From assembly GCA_037074585.1 (NCBI GenBank), contig CM073500.1, positions 50,264,787-50,328,786 of the forward strand: a DNA stretch of 64,000 nt. Reading direction: 5' to 3'. Made by a program: the position numbers and the translations under genes. This DNA is from Biancaea sappan. Lineage: Eukaryota; Streptophyta; Magnoliopsida; Fabales; Fabaceae. The notes beneath the pieces were generated by a model, which was given only the letters and a program-made list of their open reading frames with translations, was not told the origin of the DNA and made no database searches. Below are positions 23,101 to 33,440 of the stretch, in pieces (position 1 is the first letter of the stretch; the number at the start of each line of letters is the position of its first letter).

Positions 23101-24941
23101 GGAACGTCTTCTACTTTTAGTTCTTCTTTCTTAATATCTTTAACGAATGCCAAGTATCCTTTACAGCCCTTTCGCAATAAACGTTGGGCACACATTAAAG
23201 ATATAAGATTCCCAGAAATTTCACTCCGTTCACCATGAAATACGAAAGAAGGCTCCCCCGGAATATTAAATTTAACTATCTTATTATAGCAATCCAGGGT
23301 GGCATGACAAGATGCCAGCCAATCCATGCCCAAGATGACATCAAAGTCTGTCATATCTAACAGCATTAGGTCTACTATTGTATTTATTTCTCCGACTCTT
23401 ACCTTGCAAGCTCGATAGCCTCGATCTATTAGTAAGGTGCCTCCGGTAGGCGTAGTTACTAAAAACGAACATTCTAATCTAACAACTTTTTGCTTAAAGT
23501 TCTTAGCAAAGAATGGTGACACATAGGAATGCGTAGAGCCAGAGTCAAACAAAACATGTGCAAAATTTGATTCAATCAGAAGAGTACCTGCTACCACCGT
23601 ATTAGACGCCTGAGCATCTTGACGGGTTAAAGCGAATACTCGAGCGTTCCCTCGGCCTGCTGAAGCCTGCCCTCGACCACCTTGTCCTCTGCCAGCACCT
23701 CTTCCGATTCCATTGCCTCCTACAGTTACAGGGGATCTGTTGGCAACAGTAGCCTCTGATTGATTAGGGCGTACTGACCCTTGGCCAGATCTCGTGTAGA
23801 GTTGGGGGCAATCTCTTTTGATGTGGCCCTGTTGACCATATTGGTAACAGACCCTAGTGTTGTTGTTGACAAAACAAGCTCCGAAGTGATTTCTTTCACA
23901 TTTAGAGCACCAGGGCCTTTGTTGACCCCCTGTACCACTTTGTTGACGCTGTGGTGCACTAGCAGTAGAGGCTGCACGTCCAGAACTCTCTCCGTGGTAG
24001 CGTGATTTCTCATCTTGCTTCCTCTTTCTTTTGTTATTCCATTTTTCTTTTTGCATATCTCTTTCTTCCATCATACGGGCGATGTCGACGGCTTCTGTGT
24101 AAAATGAAAAATCTCGTATTTTCGATCCCACCCTGTCAAATAAAGACTCTCGAAGGCCTTTAATAAATCGTCGGATCTTTTCTTTCTCAGTTAGGACCAT
24201 GTGAGTAGCATATTCAGACAACTCTATAAACAGATTGTCGTATTCATCGACGGTTCGTGATCCTTGCCGGAGTGCCTCAAACTCATTCATCTTTGCTTCT
24301 CGTATACTCTCCGGAATAAATTGTTCTCGAAAAATTCTTTTAAAGTCATTCCATTTAATGGGTGGGGCATTTCTGGCCATGCCCTTCTTCCATGTTCGCC
24401 ACCAGCGGTCGGCCTTACCTCTTAACTGAAAGGTAACAAGGGTTACTTTTCGAGGTTCAGGGCATTCTAACGTGTCAAGGATTTTCTCACAGTCATCTAG
24501 AAAACGTTGTGGGTCTTCATTAACATCTCCTGCAAAGGTTGGCGGATTCAGCTTCATAAATTCCGAGATTTTGACCTCTGTACCTACCCAATCCTGAGGA
24601 GGGGGTGGAGGTGGCATCTGGTCTGTCTCTTGTACTTTTGCAGCATGTACTGATGCCTGTGAGCCATCTTCAGATGATTGTCCCATCAGAAGTTCCTTTA
24701 GCCCATTCACCTCGTTCTGCATTGCAGCTAATGCTTCCATCACTACAGTCGCGTCGATTTGTGATGGTTCTCCAGCATTTCTTCCAGGGTTTTCAGTGGA
24801 TATTTCTCTGTTTTGTGCATGGTTATCTTCTGCACGATTAGGCATCTCCAGTCTTGCATTTGCTGACTGAGCAGCTGGAGGGACCAAGGCCCTGCCAGAT
24901 CTTGTGCGGATTCCAGAAGCGTTTGATTTTCTTGGTGCCAT
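20187..24941 (-). CDS. Gag-pol polyprotein of family B chromovirus, intact
   Basis: A single 1584-codon frame. Residues 1-120 are variable with a poly-Pro run at 110-115; the retrotransposon gag domain spans about 130-275. Zinc-knuckle-like segments lie at 345-378; the second has Tyr368 where the usual CCHC has Cys. Protease: DSGS at 466-469. Reverse transcriptase about 620-850: ends of the catalytic strand in FIDD (800-803). RNase H about 945-1058: Asp949, Glu986, Asp1011. Integrase: zinc site His1166, His1173, Cys1203, Cys1206; catalytic Asp1236, Asp1297, Glu1333 with the exact D(35)E spacing. A GPY/F-type module follows at 1466-1476. The C-terminus, about 1528-1582, looks like a chromodomain (YEEIPVAIL, VLWRN, EATWE), which targets integration to marked chromatin. 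No stop or frameshift was seen, so the gene is probably coding-competent. Processing into mature proteins would rely on its own protease. Confidence 0.97.
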   Translation of the reverse strand: MAPRKSNASGIRTRSGRALVPPAAQSANARLEMPNRAEDNHAQNREISTENPGRNAGEPSQIDATVVMEALAAMQNEVNGLKELLMGQSSEDGSQASVHAAKVQETDQMPPPPPPQDWVGTEVKISEFMKLNPPTFAGDVNEDPQRFLDDCEKILDTLECPEPRKVTLVTFQLRGKADRWWRTWKKGMARNAPPIKWNDFKRIFREQFIPESIREAKMNEFEALRQGSRTVDEYDNLFIELSEYATHMVLTEKEKIRRFIKGLRESLFDRVGSKIRDFSFYTEAVDIARMMEERDMQKEKWNNKRKRKQDEKSRYHGESSGRAASTASAPQRQQSGTGGQQRPWCSKCERNHFGACFVNNNTRVCYQYGQQGHIKRDCPQLYTRSGQGSVRPNQSEATVANRSPVTVGGNGIGRGAGRGQGGRGQASAGRGNARVFALTRQDAQASNTVVAGTLLIESNFAHVLFDSGSTHSYVSPFFAKNFKQKVVRLECSFLVTTPTGGTLLIDRGYRACKVRVGEINTIVDLMLLDMTDFDVILGMDWLASCHATLDCYNKIVKFNIPGEPSFVFHGERSEISGNLISLMCAQRLLRKGCKGYLAFVKDIKKEELKVEDVPVVQEFVDVFPDDLPGIPPDREIEFQIELAPDTRPISIPPYRMAPTELKELKTQLQDLLDKGFIRPSYSPWGAPVLFVKKKDGSMRLCIDYRQLNKVTIKNKYPLPRIDDLFDQLQGAKCFSKIDLRSGYHQLKIKEEDVSKTAFRTRYGHYEFLVMSFGLTNAPAAFMDLMNRIFKSFLDKFVIVFIDDILVYSKTSEEHEQHLRVVLQTLRDHQLYAKFSKCEFWIDRVTFLGHVISKDGIQADPSKVEAVKMWPRPTSVTEIRSFLGLAGYYRRFIQNFSQLAAPLTRLTRKGVKYQWDDACEESFQELKKRLISAPVLVLPSGPGGFTVYCDASRVGLGCVLMQHGQVVAYASRQLKKHEQNYPTHDLEMAAVVFALKIWLHYLYGETCEIYTDHKSLKYIFDQKDLNLRQRRWVELLKDYDCNILYHPGKANVVADALSRKSMGSLAHIAVTKRPLIQELQELRVKGATLEVTRTGSFLAHIRARSSLVDQIRISQMEDPELVQIMEKVKIGEVNSFTLDDTGVLHFEQRLCVPHVGTLRRDIMEEGHRAAYAVHPGATKMYQDLKQIYWWKGMKQDIAEFVSRCLTCQQVKAEHLKPGGSLQRLEIPEWKWERVTMDFVVGLPRSTGGYDSVWVIVDRLTKSAHFIPVKTTYGVVTLAQLYIKEIVKLHGVPISIISDRGPQFTSRFWRSFQEALGTRVDLSTAFHPQTDGQSERTIQTLEDMLRACILDFSGSWEKHLYLVEFAYNNSYQTTIGMAPFEALYGRRCRSPIGWFEVGEAKALGPDLAQDALTKVKTIQDRMRAAQSRQKAYADHRRRDLEFSVGDMVFLKVSPMKGVLRFGRKGKLSPRYIGPYEILERVGKVAYRLALPMDLEGIHPVFHVSMLRKYLHDPSHILHPSQNDSILVDENLSYEEIPVAILDSQVKKLRSKEIPSVKVLWRNQTHEEATWEAEADMRSRYPHLFTT

Positions 24942-25051
24942 CTAAACTTATTCTACAATTAAGAATAATATATATCGTCACTATTATGCTTCAAGTAAAG
25001 ACACGAAAGAAATGGATTTTAATCTCTACAGGGCTTTTGGTGGATCTTCAT

Positions 25052-25082
25052 CCTATGGTCGTGCTGCAGTCACGACAATAGG
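25052..25082 (-). other. Leader hairpin with palindromic loop (family B)
   Basis: Arm CCTATTGTCGTG pairs with arm CACGACCATAGG (11 of 12 positions) around loop ACTGCAG, which holds the self-complementary hexamer CTGCAG. It lies about 57 nt downstream of the primer-binding site. Compared with family A (4154-4185), stem position 10 changed from A-U to G-C on both arms. The loop hexamer changed completely but stayed self-complementary. Confidence 0.7.
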
Positions 25083-25138
25083 GGAAGGCCCACTAAAGAC
25101 ACCTTGCTCTGTAATCACTAGGAGACCTAACAACCTAT

Positions 25139-25150
25139 GCTTTGATACCA
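25139..25150 (-). other. Primer-binding site (tRNA-iMet) of family B
   Basis: TGGTATCAAAGC on the minus strand, four bases inside the 5' LTR. It matches the plant initiator tRNA-Met primer site with one substitution. Confidence 0.9.
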
Positions 25151-25154
25151 ACTT

Positions 25155-27225
25155 TGTCACGACCCATTTTCTAGGCACATGACCGGCACAATGATGAATA
25201 TCCCATCACTGTAAGCCTTTCGATAAATTCTTCCCACAAGTAAAATCGTTAGTCATTATCTCTATATTCTCAAAATACCATTCCTTAATAAATACAAAGA
25301 AAATACATCAGATTTTCTTAATTAAAAATAATAGATCCTCAGTACGAAATACATTATCATACTGAAATACAAGCCAAATACCAAACCCCTGACCTAGATG
25401 TCCTAGACGGTTACAGAGCAACATACTGTATAACAAAAGAAGGGCCTACCCGACAGCGGGAAGGTCCAACGTGATCTACTCCTCTAGCGGATGTACTTCG
25501 GCGGCAACCTGATCTGAACAAAAAGTTTGTACAAACAGTGTGAGCTTTTAAACTCAGTGAGCAAATCGGCCTCGCGTTAATAAAATTCAAATACATCACC
25601 AGTCATGCAAGCATATCCGAAGGCTCAAGCTCAACCAATAGACATAGTTAGAAATTACATACAAGAAAAATTCATCCAATTCAACAAACGATACTAGTAC
25701 TCGTCAATGGCAATATATCCCGGAGAGTGCACACAGGCCGGCTCACTAATTTTGTATTTTTCCGCCATGACGCACAACCTCATCCTCTTAGCTAGGGCGC
25801 CTCACGGATTTATCACCAATCCGGGCTATATCCCTACTGAGGGAATCGTTGTCTCCACACTCATTGGTCAAGACACCCTTTAACCCGGGTTTTCCGCCTT
25901 GCCGTGAGAGGGGGTACTGTACCGCTCAATCACAATCAATAGTACAACAGTTCATATCATAATCAGAAGCACAATATAATACTCATCCATATAACAGGTA
26001 TAGTATATAACTATATGATTCAAATTTCATATCATCATGAGATACTTGCTTTGTCTTATCCATACTTCTGGATTAATTATCTCATTATATTCGTCATTCT
26101 GAATCCAATTTCCCCCTATGAATCTTGGGAGTGTCCTACGACATACTTTTTATCACCAGTAATGCTAAAACTCTATTAAAACAGGGTCGTTTCACTCACC
26201 TGGATTCCGTACGAGTATCACTTCTCTAAATCGTTACGGACAAGAGTACGCAGGTGAATTTCAGTGTTCTGCTACAGAGATTTTCATGAAAGATTACAGA
26301 AAGTACGTTAAGATCATTTTCGTACAGATACTGTTCATACGTACGAGTACTATTCATACGGTCACTATTCATACGTACGGTACTATTCATATAGTCACTA
26401 TTCATACGTACGGGTACTATTCATACCGGAAATACAGAATACAATCTGTAAAAGAGTACACCAGGTAAGTTCCCAGGAAAGAGTGGAGGGTCACACTGGA
26501 CACACTTAAAAACCAGGTCTTTCCTTAGCCAGAACTTTCCTAGACATGTATTCTCCACAGATTATATTTTATTTCGGTAATCAGAGAATCAAAATAACAG
26601 CTAACGACAATTTTTCTGATGTGGAAGATCGGCCAAAGCCGCAACCACAGAGCATACTTAAGAAAATAACTTCTAAAATTTGAAAGACATAGAAAGGGCA
26701 TAGTATCCTTACCTAAGCAAAAACGGAAAGGCCCAAAATCTCAGAAGCCTAGCGTCGGAGCAAGAGAAACTTAAGGAGGGAAGAAGAGAAGTTGAAGGTG
26801 TGAGTTTAGAAGTGAAATGGAAGGGCCTATTTATAGCAAAAGTCAAGGGTACTATTTGATACTATGCGCTAATAAAATATTCAATTTACTATTTATGAAA
26901 ATGACATTTCTAATAATGCAGTTACTGTATACCTTAGATGGAAAATTTTCGTTTATTTACTATTAGAAACTTTAAAGGGAAAACTATCCTTTCACCTTAA
27001 ACCTTTAAGTTTCTTTTCAATTCAGTCCTTTCAATTTAGTCCCTGAGGGTATTTTTACACATAAAACGTCATTTTCTCCTACAAACTTCTTTCTAGTTTT
27101 CTCTTATAACCAAACCACATCTAGTATTTGACATTTTGATTGTATAAATGAACAGTACCATATACGTAAATAGTAACAGTAGTTTGAAAACACGCATTTA
27201 TATTTTATTTTTCATGGGTATTACA
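25155..27225 (-). repeat. 5' LTR of family B element
   Basis: Collinear with the 3' LTR at a constant offset of 7,091 bp up to the 7-bp deletion near 26937. TATA box CTATAAATAGG at 26826-26836, so transcription should start near 26800. Splice-donor-like sites: 26712 (TTAG|GTAAGG) and 26199 (CCAG|GTGAGT). Acceptor-like site ends at 25514 (TTTTTGTTCAG). A short tandem array lies at about 26335-26430. Confidence 0.97.
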
Positions 27226-27281
27226 AGCATAGTGCATGTAGTGTAACGTAACAAATATTAAATATTTCAACATTATTATTT

Positions 27282-27890
27282 TTGAATGGACAAAAGTATT
27301 TTTTATATCTTTAATATTTACACTAAATTTTAATTTAGTTCTTAATTTTTTTATGTTAGATATATTTTACATATTTTTTTATTTTAAATTTATTTTTTTA
27401 CTAACATTATATATTTTATTGACGAAAAATGTTAATTGGACAGTTAGTAAAACATGTATATTTAAAACAAAAAATAAAATATGTAAGACTTAAACATATA
27501 ATTTTTACTTTTTTAACGTTTTTTGTGTCAGTTATATCATATATGTTTCTTTTTTGTTTTAAGATTACCATTTTTACTAATGTCAGCTATTTTATTGACG
27601 AAAAATGTTGATTGGATTGTTCGTAAAAAATGTAGAATTAAAACAAAAATAAAATATATAGGACATAACTGACACAAAAAAAATGTTAGAGATATAAAAA
27701 TGATCAGTTTGAGTCCTACATGTTTTATTTTTATTTTAAATCTACCGTCTTTACTAATCACTCAGTCAATATTTTTCATCAGTAGAATATATGATGTTAG
27801 TAAAAACGATATATTTAAAAAATTAAAATAAAATATATAAGACATAACTGATATAAAAAAAAGTTAGGAACGAACTTGAAACTTTATGTA
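27282..27890. mobile_element. Compound MITE of the GTAAAAGTATTTTT family
   Basis: Starts GACAAAAGTATTTTTTATATC and alternates forward and inverted arms more than once. Examples are GTCAGTTATATCATATATG versus ATATAGGACATAACTGAC, and GACGAAAAATGTTAATTGG repeated as GACGAAAAATGTTGATTGG. It is about two units in tandem. It lies just beyond the family B target duplication. Confidence 0.65.
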
Positions 27891-27920
27891 ACCGTTACAC
27901 ATAGTGCTTTTGTTTTTTGA

Positions 27921-27925
<5 letters not shown>

Positions 27926-27953
<28 letters not shown>
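27926..27953. repeat. (TA)n microsatellite
   Basis: About 13 TA units. Confidence 0.9.
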
Positions 27954-28199
27954 ACATTTTTATTGTTTATTTGTACTCTCCTTTTATTAATAAACGTCTC
28001 TATCGGAAGAGTAAATTACAGCAATATTCTTCCAAATGCGTCATGCAGCACTCTAGAATCTAAATATTCTCTTACTATTTTTGTCATATTGGTTGTCACA
28101 ACCTTCTTGTAGAAAAATTAAATGAAGCTAACTATATTCAGCTACATTCCAATTGATCCATGCATACTAGTTTATAGTGTCTATATACATAATTAAAAA

Positions 28200-28735
28200 A
28201 TAGACAAAAAATATTTTTTGTCTCAAAAACGTTTACTTTGAATTTTAATTTTATCTCTAAGATTTTTGTACCAATTTTATCTTACATATTTTTTTTTGTT
28301 TCAATTTTATCCTTAGGATTAATACTGATAATAAAATTGACGAAAAATACTAATTTAGACTCTTTTAAGTAATACGTAAACTACTTTAAATGACATGTAG
28401 ATTCTTTAATATAACACATTAAATATTTAACTATTAATTTTGGATGAATGATAGAAATAAAAAAAATCATTTGGGATAAAATTGATGTTTAGTCAAATGT
28501 TTAAAATAAAAATAAAATTAAAATTAATTAATATAACACGTTGGTAATAGACATGTCACATAGAGAATTCTACATCAGTATTTTTCATAAATTATATTAA
28601 TAACGTTAGTTTTAAGGACAAAATCGAAAAAAAAAATACGAGATGAAATTGACACAAAAAAATTAAGAATAAAATTAAAACTTAATGTAAATATTAGAAT
28701 GAAAATTGTCCATTTTGTCTAAAAAATTATTTTTT
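28200..28735. mobile_element. Palindromic MITE-like element, uninterrupted relative of 6548-9683
   Basis: Ends AGACAAAAAATATTTTTTGTC and AAAATTGTCCATTTTGTCT are inverted matches. Internal words (TATCCTTAGGATTAATACTG, ACATGTAGATTC, AGTCAAATGTTT, AACGTTAGTTTTAAGGAC) occur in the same order in both parts of the split element at 6548-9683. Confidence 0.6.
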
Positions 28736-28739
28736 TATG

Positions 28740-29345
28740 AAATAATTAATAATAGAGAAAATTTGTCAGATGTATTTTAATCCTTTGGCTTGATAGTTAA
28801 GACAACTAACCGTTTGCCGAGTAGGTCAAGGCGATATATTTGTATATTGCAACAGAAATGCGTGGAACGTGCTACACCTTGTGACGCATACCAGAAGTGT
28901 TGCTTTAGCTGTTTTCTACTCTTTTATTTTTTGTTTTTTAATTTTTGAAAAGATTTGATTAAATCACGCAAATATTTTAGTTTAAATATTATATTTGATT
29001 TCATCTAATTTATTTTTTATTGTTAAAATTAATTTTTGCATAAAGTTATGTTAACATATGTTTCTTATTGTGATAAATTACTTAACCACTTTTACTCTCA
29101 TATTAAAAATTAAGGTTACAATTTTATATTAGATGTTAATATAAATTTAATATTGCAATATCATGTTGTGTAAAAAGGCTCAATGATCCCATATAAAATA
29201 AACTAGAAAAGAGATTTCTCTAATGTACATTAAAATTAAAAATATGGTGTGTGTGTGTATATATATATATATTGTTGAGCCACTAGATTCAAAAATTTAT
29301 TGAGTTCCGTCTAATTTGGTTTGAGATTAGTCAAACTAAATATGT
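28740..29345. other. AT-rich spacer, nothing firm
   Basis: No gene or clear repeat boundary. A segment near 28797-28835 (TTGCCGAGTAGGTCAAGGCG) resembles the D-arm of a class II tRNA, but no complete cloverleaf follows. Confidence 0.5.
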
Positions 29346-32100
29346 GTAACATTACAAAAAAATTATGAATCAGAAACAAAAAAAAAATTGTCTTTGATTA
29401 ATGAAAATTATGTCTCTAATTATCCAGAGATAGATTCAGATGATGTCCAGCTTCGGATAGGAGCTCGTCGCAAGGCACAAATACGATACAAATAAATTGG
29501 GGCATAGAGCTATACCTTAACGAAGACAAAAAATAATGTTGTTTGCCAAAATCAAAATTAGAGACAAATTTTTGACGTGAAAAAAATTGTATCTCTAAAG
29601 TAAATACGACATCGTTTGACACTAAATTATTTAGAGATGGAAATTTGGCATAAAAAATTCGTCTCTGACAACATATTTTCACAAAGACAATTTTTTCCAT
29701 GTCAAAAATCTGTTTCTAATATTTAAAAAGAATAAATTCCAATACAAAATCATTTGAAATAGATTTTGAGACAACCATAAATTCATCCCTAATGCAAACA
29801 TATCAGTCAGAGATAGACGTGCAACGTACAAATTTGTCTTTGATTATTAATGTAATACCCGTTAATTTCAGAATATAATTCGCTTAAGAGTATTTTAGAA
29901 TTCTACAACGTTACTTTAGTTATTGATTTTGGTCATTTTTAATTTTCATATTTAATTGTTCTCTTTGAATATTATTTATGAAAATTGAGTTAAATGACTG
30001 GACTAAATATTTGCACAATGAGGGATATATTCTAAGAATGGTGAAATTCATGGAAAAGTGGTTTCAGAATGGTCAATTAATCCATTTATTGTAAATTGAC
30101 TGGATGGGTTTGGATGTTGGGTTATGGATACCCATGGGTTATTGAATAACCCATTAGAAATATTTAATATAAAGTTTCAATAGTAACCCTCACTTTTTCA
30201 CTCAGCCGAAGGAAGCAGAAAAGATTTCTCTCTCAGTTCTTCATTTTCTTCTCAAATCATTTCCTTGATCTTCAGAATTTCTGATTATTTGTTCGGTTCA
30301 AAAGCTTTGTAAGGATCAAAGGTAAGCTTTAATCCGATTATTTTCCTTAAATTTCAGTTTATATACAAGATCAGATGAGGTTTTGTTCTTGAAGATTTTG
30401 ATGATAATTCATGAATCTCAGTTGTTTTAGAAGTTATATTTGAGTTATAATCGGTTAAAAGAGTTGAGATTCTGGTTTTGAATCAAAAGAAAGGAAAGGA
30501 TGAATTTTTTTGAAAGATTTTCTACAAAATTCGAAGTACTGTAGCAACTGAAAATCTGAAATTTTTCTTCGAGTTACTGTAGCGACCAGAAATTTCGGGA
30601 AAAAATCTGGAAAATTTTCTTCGGGTACTGTAGCAGTACTGTAGTGTCGGCAGTCAACGGCACTGTAGCGAACCGGCACTGTAGCGAACCGGCACTGTAG
30701 CGAACCGTTACTGTAGCGAACCGATACTGTAGCAAACCGTACTGTAGCAACCCGTTACTGTAGCAGTCAAAAAATTTTACGTATTTTCGTGATTTTGTTT
30801 CCTTTCTTATGATTCCTTGTAATATATTTTACTAGGAAATTTTCCTACACAAATTCTAGTGTGGAACAAGGTAAACTTGGACAAACATCAAGGTGAGTGA
30901 ATAACCTTGCTCAACTAATTTGATATTACTAGTCAAAGTACAATATAAGTCCCATTTACAATATTATTTGGATAATAAGTAATTAATTTTTCATATGGGA
31001 GTATATGATGATCAGTAGAAATAAGAGTATGAAGAAATTATTTATTTCATGACAATTGTACTATGTGATGAATTCTCACTATTTTATTAATGAGTAAAGA
31101 TCTACGGGATCTAATACACGAGTTTGAAAGGATTAAAGTCCCATACTACTCGGTGTATATCTAAGAAAGCTCATACACGAGTTTGAAAGGGTTAAAGTCC
31201 CATACTACTCAGTGCATACCTATGAAACCTATACACGAGTTGAAAGGGTTAAAGTCCCATACTACTCGGTGTATATCTAAGAAAGCTCATACACGAGTTT
31301 GAAAGGGTTAAAGTCCCATACTACTCAGTGCATATCTATGAAACCTATACACGAGTTGAAAGGGTTAGAGTCCCATACTACTCGGTGTATATCTATGAAA
31401 TCTGATTCATGAGTTTGAAAGGGTTAGAGTCTCATACTACTCGATGTATAAGACAATTAAATATATGAGTAAATGTGGTATTTGTACTTTTGATATTTTA
31501 TATAGTACAGTTATTTACTTACTGAGTTTTTAAATAAACTCACACTCCCTATGATTATTTTTTTCAGATACAGAAAACAAAGAACAAGAGTATCCGTTTG
31601 AAGAATAGAAGCCCCTTGAAATTATCCTCTATTTCTGTCTGGTGGGATACCAGTACTTATTAATGTGGATACTAGGAACGCTCTGTACTTACTATAGGTC
31701 TCCTAGGCTTGCGATGAGATAGAAATATCAGACTATGTATGTCTATATTTGCTTATCAGATGAATATAATTCTGTAGTGTGGAATGAATGATTAAGGTTG
31801 AATGTAAAACCTTACAGAATATATGAATATAACGTATGTTTGAGAATTATATCAAATGAGTAGTATTTTTTCACATGCTCAATTTTTGGGATGTGACAAT
31901 TAAATTCTAAAAAAATTAATAGATTTAAAAATTGTGGACAAAATTCAAAAAGAATAGTCAAAGATAAAATAATTCTGTCCCAAAATCTATCTTTAATTAT
32001 GTAAATTTTTTCACCATTATAAATTCAAATGACGGATTTGCAATACATCAAAGATAAAATTTGAGATGAAAATAAAACTTCTTCAAAATTGACTAATATT
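29346..32100. mobile_element. Old DNA-transposon-like unit interrupted by a solo LTR
   Basis: The left part starts near CATTACAAAAAAATTATGAA. It carries scattered subterminal words in both orientations (TTAGAGACAAATTT, TTCGTCTCTGAC, TAGAGATGGAAATTTGGC). The right part after the solo LTR (31904-32100) carries similar words (GTCAAAGATAAAATAATTC, ATCAAAGATAAAATTTGAG). This layout suggests a nonautonomous CACTA-type element; the right terminus could not be fixed. Confidence 0.35.
29851..31898 (+). repeat. Solo LTR of family A, copy 1
   Basis: A 2,048-bp plus-strand LTR from TGTAATACCCGTTA to GGGATGTGACA, flanked by the exact 5-bp duplication ATTAA (29846-29850 and 31899-31903). It is therefore a true solo LTR left by recombination between the two LTRs of one insertion. 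It has about ten ACTGTAGC repeats at 30535-30770 and six ~59-bp units at about 31105-31445. Donor-like sites lie at 30322 and 30893; the acceptor-like site ends at 31567. Confidence 0.95.
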
Positions 32101-33084
32101 TTTATTTATAAAATTGAAACTTAATTTATTATTTAAAAAAATAAATATCAAACTACTTAAATTAACGGGATATAAATATAATTTTATTAAACACACGAAA
32201 ATATTAATAATTTTGAAAAGTAGGGAAAACGGGTAAGGTCGCAAGAAGCCGAAGAAGAAGAAATGACGTAAACTCAAATCATGGGCCCTTTGTTTGAAGT
32301 GCAACAAACCAATAATTAATGCTTCCAAACCTTCCAGATTCATTTCATTACTTCGTCAAACTATTGGTCTTGAGTGATTTCTAAGGTTTTAACTTAATTA
32401 TTAAATAAATATATTAAACCTGGATTTCGTTAAATTGTATCAAATGATTTTATATGTTTATATATACATAGCTTTTTAAATAAAATCTTAATATGCAAAT
32501 GAATATTTATGAAAAAAATTAATAGTGTAGGGTTGTTTGCATTGCGTAGAAATATCTCATGTATTATATTTTTATTGGATAATTTTAATTAATTTTAGTC
32601 ATAAAATAAATAAATATTTATGTAATTGAGTATAATGAAACTAATATCTTATGTCATTAGTGTTTCACGTGCAAGTATATATAAATATAAAGATATGTCT
32701 ATAGTTGAAGCAAAGGCGTTGTTGAACAACTCATTATTGAATGAACGGAAATGTAGCAATCTATATAGTCTCCTAAATGACCTTTTCTTCTATTATACTC
32801 TTTTTTCTTATAAGCTTTCCTTTTACTAACCCACACTATTATAGGAATTGATTGACTCCAATATCAAGTTATTAATTTTCGTATTAATCGTTTGATCGGC
32901 GATTGAACGATTGATAATAGATCAATTTAAAAAAAAATTTCATTGCTAGTTGTTTTGATCATTAGTGAGAAAATTGATAACTCCAGTATTGAAGTCAATA
33001 TGCTTTTATTACTCTCCAAATTGTATTCTATGCTAGGTCAATACCTTGTTGAGCGATATAAATTGATGATTTTGGAAGATCAAT

Positions 33085-33440
33085 AAGCGTCTCTAATAGT
33101 GCAACTCCAATAAGTAATGAGTTGCTTATTGTGTGTCCCACTATGCAACATAACAACTTTTGGCTTTAAACAACTTTCTGCTCTAATAGTACAACTATTA
33201 ATAACTCACAAATGGTTCCAATAAGTAATTATCAACTACTTTGATTAATGAAGGATAATTAATGCAGATATATTTAATGTTTACTTTTTAATTTTTTTAT
33301 TAATATTTTTTTCATTAAGAACAAATTTTTACATAAGAACGATTTTTACGTGTGACAGTCATGCTAACAAACTCTAATAGTGAAACTCAGCAAAAAATGA
33401 TTTTATTTTTAAAAGCTTTTATTGGATATGCTCTTAGATC
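33085..33440. mobile_element. Possible MITE with TCCAATAA-type ends
   Basis: Left end TAATAGTGCAACTCCAATAAG and right end CTTTTATTGGATATGCTCTTA are imperfect inverted matches (GAGCATATCCAATAAAAG on the other strand). The word CTCTAATAGTG recurs at 33092 and 33372. Plant MITEs with GAGCATCTCCAATA ends are common; no target duplication confirmed. Confidence 0.4.

Larger units (their letters stand above)
18059..27230 (-). mobile_element. Complete, young Ty3/gypsy chromovirus, family B
   Basis: Full-length LTR retrotransposon (18064-27225, 9,162 bp) flanked by an exact 5-bp target duplication AGCAT (18059-18063 and 27226-27230). It has two LTRs of 2,078 and 2,071 bp, a tRNA-iMet primer-binding site, a leader hairpin, one uninterrupted gag-pol frame and a polypurine tract. 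By eye the LTRs differ at seven substitutions and one 7-bp indel. This implies a very recent insertion, and all parts needed for autonomous movement appear present. The integrase and C-terminal region place it among chromoviruses, most like the Tekay/Del group. Confidence 0.97.

Noticed and set aside
28797..28860. tRNA gene (segment like the D-arm of tRNA-Ser or tRNA-Leu)
   Set aside because: No B-box, no convincing anticodon or acceptor stem; at most a decayed tRNA-like or SINE piece.
31105..31445. CRISPR-like array of ~59-bp units
   Set aside because: Units are contiguous with no unique spacers, lie inside an LTR and recur in all three LTR copies of a plant element.
32083..32343. 86-residue hypothetical protein on the minus strand
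   Set aside because: Low-complexity A/T-derived residues after a short start, no signature, no promoter or splice support.
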